Shown: in pieces, positions 61,646-64,000 of the stretch
How the letters are laid out: each line of letters begins with the position of its first letter
Numbering within the stretch: the stretch's first letter is position 1
NCBI RefSeq assembly: GCF_044761985.1
Contig: NZ_JBIWDK010000004.1
Span: 124,001-188,000, forward strand
Reading direction: 5' to 3'
Length of the DNA stretch: 64,000 nt
From: Peribacillus sp044761985
Lineage (GTDB): Bacteria; Bacillota; Bacilli; Bacillales; DSM-1321
Translations under genes and position numbers: made by a program
The notes under the pieces: generated by a model
Database searches by the model: none
What the model was told of the DNA's origin: nothing
The model's input: only the letters and a program-made list of their open reading frames with translations

Positions 61646-61876
61646 CAAAGTACCTATAGGCAGCTAAACAAGGCGGCAGAGTTCGCTGGAGTGGAGCATG
61701 TCGGCAATCATACGTTACGGAAAACGTTTGGCTACTGGTTTTACAAAGCAACGAAGGACATTGCCATGTTGCAGCGAATCCTACATCATTCTCACCCTTC
61801 TGTCACCCTGCGTTATATCGGCATTACGGAAGAAGAAACGAATAACGTATTGAAAACATTTAGTGTCTTTCACTAA
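61646..61876 (+). pseudogene. Truncated tyrosine recombinase (C-terminal part)
   Basis: The plus-strand frame reads STYRQLNKAAEFAGVEHVG, then NHTLRKTFGYWFYK (HxxR box), LQRILHHSHPSVTLRYIGI (active-site His and nucleophile Tyr) and ends NNVLKTFSVFH. The N-terminal two thirds, including Arg I, are missing; a TAG precedes at 61643. Catalytic residues in the remaining part are intact. It resembles the complete short recombinase at 48358-48921 but is closer to active integrases. Confidence 0.8.
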
Positions 61877-62213
61877 TTATTGCTTACTTATTAGAAATTG
61901 TTTCAAAATCAACTTGTCCAGCCTTTGACTACATGTCAGTGTTTCCCTATGATTTAGACCTTTTTGAACACCAGTTTCAATAAGGATATTTCTAAGATGT
62001 TTTATTTTTAGTTCTAAATCTCTATATAATTTAATTTCGCACAAAGTAAGTTGCTCCTTTATAGTTAAATAGTACCTATTTTAAGAAGTATATTACATTT
62101 ATGTAATTATATAAACTTGCAAAATAAGGTATTTATTGTGAGTCAGAGTTAGTTCGTGGATAAAATTCAATGCTACTTCAAAAGTAAACAGCTAGTTCAC
62201 ATAAACCTCTATT

Positions 62214-62273
62214 ATCGGTATTATCGAAGAAGAAACGCATAATGTCTTGAGAACCTTTAGTGTCTTTCACTAA
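62214..62273 (+). pseudogene. Second integrase 3'-end remnant
   Basis: In one frame the sequence reads GIIEEETHNVLRTFSVFH followed by TAA, nearly identical to the last 18 residues of the recombinase fragment ending at 61876 (GITEEETNNVLKTFSVFH). Upstream similarity stops. It is the leftover of another integrase copy. Confidence 0.65.
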
Positions 62274-62304
62274 GACTCAAATTCATTCATGTTGTTCGTT
62301 AACA

Positions 62305-62333
62305 AAGAAAAAAGGACCACTTTTTGGACCTTT
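62305..62333 (-). terminator. Terminator of the 129-residue protein gene
   Basis: Arms AAAGGTCC and GGTCCTTT (minus strand, interrupted) are followed by TTTTTT, 30 bases after the stop. Confidence 0.6.
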
Positions 62334-62343
62334 AAGATGTCTC

Positions 62344-62377
62344 CTTGTTGAACTAACGCCCCCGTTAGTTCAACAAG
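62344..62377. repeat. CTTGTTGAACTAACG hairpin overlapping a stop codon
   Basis: Perfect 15-bp arms (62344-62358 and 62363-62377) with a CCCC loop. The last codons and TAA of the minus-strand gene (62365) lie within the hairpin. A related ACTAAC/GTTAGT hairpin lies upstream of the same gene at 62803-62834. Confidence 0.7.
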
Positions 62378-62754
62378 AGTTCTAATATTTTTTGCGTTTG
62401 TTTATCATTTATTTCGTAATAACCATTCTTATTACTACTTAGAAGAGTCTTGTTCTTACCAAATTCTTCGATGACGTCAATAACCTCCGTAGATTTATCT
62501 TTGTAGGTTAGTTGAATCTTGTATCTTGGTTCAGTTGCAATTTTGTACTCAGCATTTAGGTGATTTGCTTTATTCAAGATACCTCTAATAGTAGCTATCT
62601 CTCCTTTATCAGTTGTAGATTTTCCATCTTCAAATGCTTCATCATATTTTTGTATTGTCATACTTTCAATTTTCGAAAACCCATTATAAAACATATTAAA
62701 TCCTATAACGAATATAAAAACTAACATTATCAATATCAATATCTTTTTTTTCAT
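62365..62754 (-). CDS. 129-residue exported or membrane-anchored hypothetical protein
   Basis: The protein has an uncleaved-looking N-terminal hydrophobic helix (MKKKILILIMLVFIFVIGF) and a mature domain with TDKGEIATIRGILNKANHLNAEY, YKIQLTYKDKSTEVIDVIEEFGKNKTLL and QKILELLLN at the end. It has the look of the small single-domain Bacillus lipoprotein-like exported proteins but has no lipobox Cys. A strong GGGGGGG ribosome site precedes the ATG. Family unknown. Confidence 0.75.
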   Translation of the reverse strand: MKKKILILIMLVFIFVIGFNMFYNGFSKIESMTIQKYDEAFEDGKSTTDKGEIATIRGILNKANHLNAEYKIATEPRYKIQLTYKDKSTEVIDVIEEFGKNKTLLSSNKNGYYEINDKQTQKILELLLN

Positions 62755-62802
62755 ATTACTCCCCCCCTCTTTAGAATTGACCTCAACGTTATATTCTATC
62801 GT

Positions 62803-62834
62803 CTTCTACAACTAACCTGCCCCGTTAGTGGAAG
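62803..62834. repeat. ACTAAC/GTTAGT hairpin upstream of the 129-residue gene
   Basis: Arms CTTC...ACTAAC and GTTAGT...GAAG enclose CTGCCCC. The core matches the hairpin at 62344-62377 (ACTAACG, C-rich loop, CGTTAGT), so both are probably copies of one small palindromic element. Confidence 0.6.
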
Positions 62835-62915
62835 AGAGGGCAAAATGACCGTCTAGTTAACATAATTCAACTTATCGGTTTATGTATTCTTGAATTTTAA
62901 GGTCATTTATATCGC

Positions 62916-62953
62916 TGCAATACATTTGCAAGCATGCTTGCAAATGTATTGCA
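62916..62953. repeat. Perfect 38-bp palindrome
   Basis: The sequence from 62916 to 62953 is identical to its reverse complement with no loop: TGCAATACATTTGCAAGCA followed by its exact complement. The centre is GCATGC. It is directly followed by iterons sharing the TGTATTGC core. Confidence 0.9.
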
Positions 62954-62966
62954 CGTAAGGGAAAAG

Positions 62967-63021
62967 TGTATTACAAATGTATTGCTTGTGTATTGCTTGT
63001 GTATTGCAAACGTATTGCACA
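62967..63021. repeat. Five 11-bp iterons (TGTATTGCNNN)
   Basis: Units at 62967 (TGTATTACAAA), 62978 (TGTATTGCTTG), 62989 (TGTATTGCTTG), 63000 (TGTATTGCAAA) and 63011 (CGTATTGCACA) follow each other without gaps at an exact 11-bp period. The arms of the neighbouring palindrome end in the same TGTATTGC. Confidence 0.9.
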
Positions 63022-63024
63022 TGC

Positions 63025-63091
63025 GATTTTCGTGCTATCACGGTTTTGTTAGGCTTTGCCTAACCTAGCACCCTCGGTGATAGCAAAAATC
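63025..63091. repeat. Nested two-level inverted repeat
   Basis: Outer arms GATTTT..TGCTATCAC (63025-63041) and GTGATAGCAAAAATC (63077-63091) enclose an inner hairpin GTTAGGC-TTT-GCCTAAC (63048-63064). It follows the iterons directly. Orientation of the inner core is opposite to an integron attC site. Confidence 0.75.
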
Positions 63092-63160
63092 CCTTATGCT
63101 CTTCAGTTTTTCTTCAAGGTATCCATCGGAGAGATTACTTTTGAAAAATCACAAAAGCCG

Positions 63161-63292
63161 TTATCTTTTTAGATACACAATATCTGGATCATGAACGAGC
63201 CCAATATCTTCATCCTCCATATCTAACTGTTGAACAATAAAAGAGTCGAGATCCATGCCAGTAAACTTCCCTTTAGTCGATAATTCCTTCAT
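63161..63292 (-). CDS. Possible 43-residue remnant ORF
   Basis: A minus-strand frame encodes MKELSTKGKFTGMDLDSF, then a highly acidic stretch DMEDEDIGLVHDPDIVYLKR. There is no ribosome site before the ATG. It may be a gene fragment left in the accessory region rather than an expressed gene. Confidence 0.25.
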   Translation of the reverse strand: MKELSTKGKFTGMDLDSFIVQQLDMEDEDIGLVHDPDIVYLKR

Positions 63293-63386
63293 TCTAGATC
63301 ACAGTTAGCACTTATAGTTGTTCAAATTGAGGAGTTATGCTTAGAGGAATTTCAATACAAATCGTACCAATGGAGCTAAATTTAGA

Positions 63387-63413
63387 ATGACTCCTGCACA
63401 ATACAGGAGTCAT
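63387..63413 (-). terminator. Weak terminator-like inverted repeat
   Basis: Perfect 10-bp arms ATGACTCCTG and CAGGAGTCAT with a 7-base loop lie about 85 bases after the FecCD permease stop. The T tract on the minus strand is poor. Confidence 0.45.
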
Positions 63414-63498
63414 CGTTTAGCTGTTTAAACTATAGGTATTTTTTTAGACTGTCCATTTTATGGGGCACAGTTCATGGAAACCTGGTTTTTTAATCCGA

Positions 63499-64000
63499 TC
63501 AAGCTGTCTTCCTTAATAAATATAGGAAGTAAGGAGCTCCGATAATAGCGACGATGATTCCGGCTGGAATGGTTTGTTCACTATAAATGATGCGGCCTAT
63601 TGTATCAGCGAAAACTAAGATGGCTGCACCAATTATGGGAGATAAGAATAAAAAGCTCTGATGCTTGGAACCGACCAGCTGTTTGGCGATATGAGGAGCA
63701 ATCAATCCAATGAAACTAATACTCCCAACGACCGAAACCGCCGAGGCCGCTAATGCTACCGCAATGATCAGCAAAAGGGCCCGATCCCGGTTCAGGGAAA
63801 CGCCCAGCCCTTTCGCCACCGTTTCATTAAGAGCGAGAAGATTCATTGCCTTTTGCTTCCAAAGTAAAAACGGTATCGCCACCAGTAGCCAGGGAAGAAG
63901 CGCTAGAATAAAGGGCCAATCGGCTCCCCATATATTCCCTGCAAGCCATTTGGAGATGAATTGGACATCCTCCTGTTTAGCGCCTGAAACCAAGATGATC
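63499..64000 (-). CDS. FecCD family siderophore ABC permease (N-terminus outside window)
   Basis: The visible 167 C-terminal residues hold about five membrane helices and the FecCD hallmarks: the region WLAGNIWGADW, LNLLALNETVAKGLGV-like coupling helix (MNLLALNETVAKGLGVSLNR), SVVGSISFIGLIAPHIAKQLVG and SPIIGAAILVFADTIGRIIYSEQTIPAGIIVAIIGAPYFLYLL. The frame is open to the right edge, so the first half lies outside. It imports iron-siderophore complexes with a partner permease, binding protein and ATPase not seen here. Confidence 0.92.
   Translation of the reverse strand, partial: IILVSGAKQEDVQFISKWLAGNIWGADWPFILALLPWLLVAIPFLLWKQKAMNLLALNETVAKGLGVSLNRDRALLLIIAVALAASAVSVVGSISFIGLIAPHIAKQLVGSKHQSFLFLSPIIGAAILVFADTIGRIIYSEQTIPAGIIVAIIGAPYFLYLLRKTA

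Noticed and set aside
63025..63091. Integron attC site
   Set aside because: The GTTAGGC and GCCTAAC cores are in the inner hairpin and in the opposite order to attC, and there is no cassette or integron integrase.
1..64000. tRNA or rRNA genes
   Set aside because: No cloverleaf with TTCGA loop and CCA end and no rRNA-like sequence were noticed on either strand; a tRNAscan run would be decisive.

Overview
The window looks like a chromosomal segment of a low-GC Gram-positive Bacillaceae, most likely a Peribacillus/Bacillus-type organism. Many proteins match Bacillus subtilis proteins recalled from memory (PaiA, PdaA, the YfkAB radical SAM protein, YfkD, YfkE/ChaA, YfkF, YfkK, YfkM, MreBH, KhtT, KhtU, CsaA). 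Their order from about 19 to 39 kb broadly follows the B. subtilis yfj-yfk-yfl region. The genus is inference; no rRNA, tRNA or CRISPR array was seen.

Layout. 0-7 kb: a PadR-type regulator running off the left edge, a conserved palindromic repeat, and an operon of an MFS exporter with a PEP-synthase/rifampin-phosphotransferase-like enzyme split over two genes; then an alpha/beta hydrolase lacking its catalytic His and a VanW protein. 7-11 kb: an AT-rich accessory block with a SEC-C zinc protein and a PD-(D/E)XK nuclease-DUF2075 helicase fusion. 11-19 kb: small regulatory and metabolic genes, including an XRE regulator fused to a desulfoferrodoxin-like module and a MarR-PaiA operon with paired operators. 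19-39 kb: conserved housekeeping block (tRNA and rRNA modification, DNA glycosylase, spore-cortex deacetylase PdaA, class I fumarase, YfkAB/YfkD, Ca2+/H+ exchanger, a PfeT/ZosA-like metal P-type ATPase behind a Fur/PerR-type box, MoeA-MobB, Map). 39-51 kb: motility (MotAB), a YibE/F pair, transporters, MreBH, a small tyrosine recombinase with altered catalytic residues, and the KhtTU K+ efflux system. 51-63.4 kb: accessory region with degenerate IS3 and IS110 copies, a broken SnoaL-like gene beside twin TetR-type operators, oxidoreductase/regulator pairs (SDR-HxlR, hydrolase-OhrR), integrase fragments, and a non-coding stretch at 62.3-63.1 kb dense in palindromes and 11-bp iterons. 63.5-64 kb: the C-terminal part of a FecCD siderophore permease.

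Several gene groups appear to act as units: the two halves of the PEP-utilising enzyme with the MFS exporter; MarR with the PaiA acetyltransferase; rRNA methyltransferase with DNA glycosylase (4-bp overlap); MoeA with MobB; MotA with MotB; KhtT gating KhtU; and divergent redox regulator/enzyme pairs. Most features are on the minus strand up to about 45 kb, with intrinsic terminators separating nearly every unit.

The most unusual items are the XRE-desulfoferrodoxin fusion, two intergenic arrays of about 21-bp GTCGAATTAT repeats (23.5-23.9 and 34.0-34.1 kb), and the 38-bp perfect palindrome followed by five 11-bp iterons near 62.9-63.0 kb. All calls come from reading the sequence and recalled family knowledge; no database search was possible.
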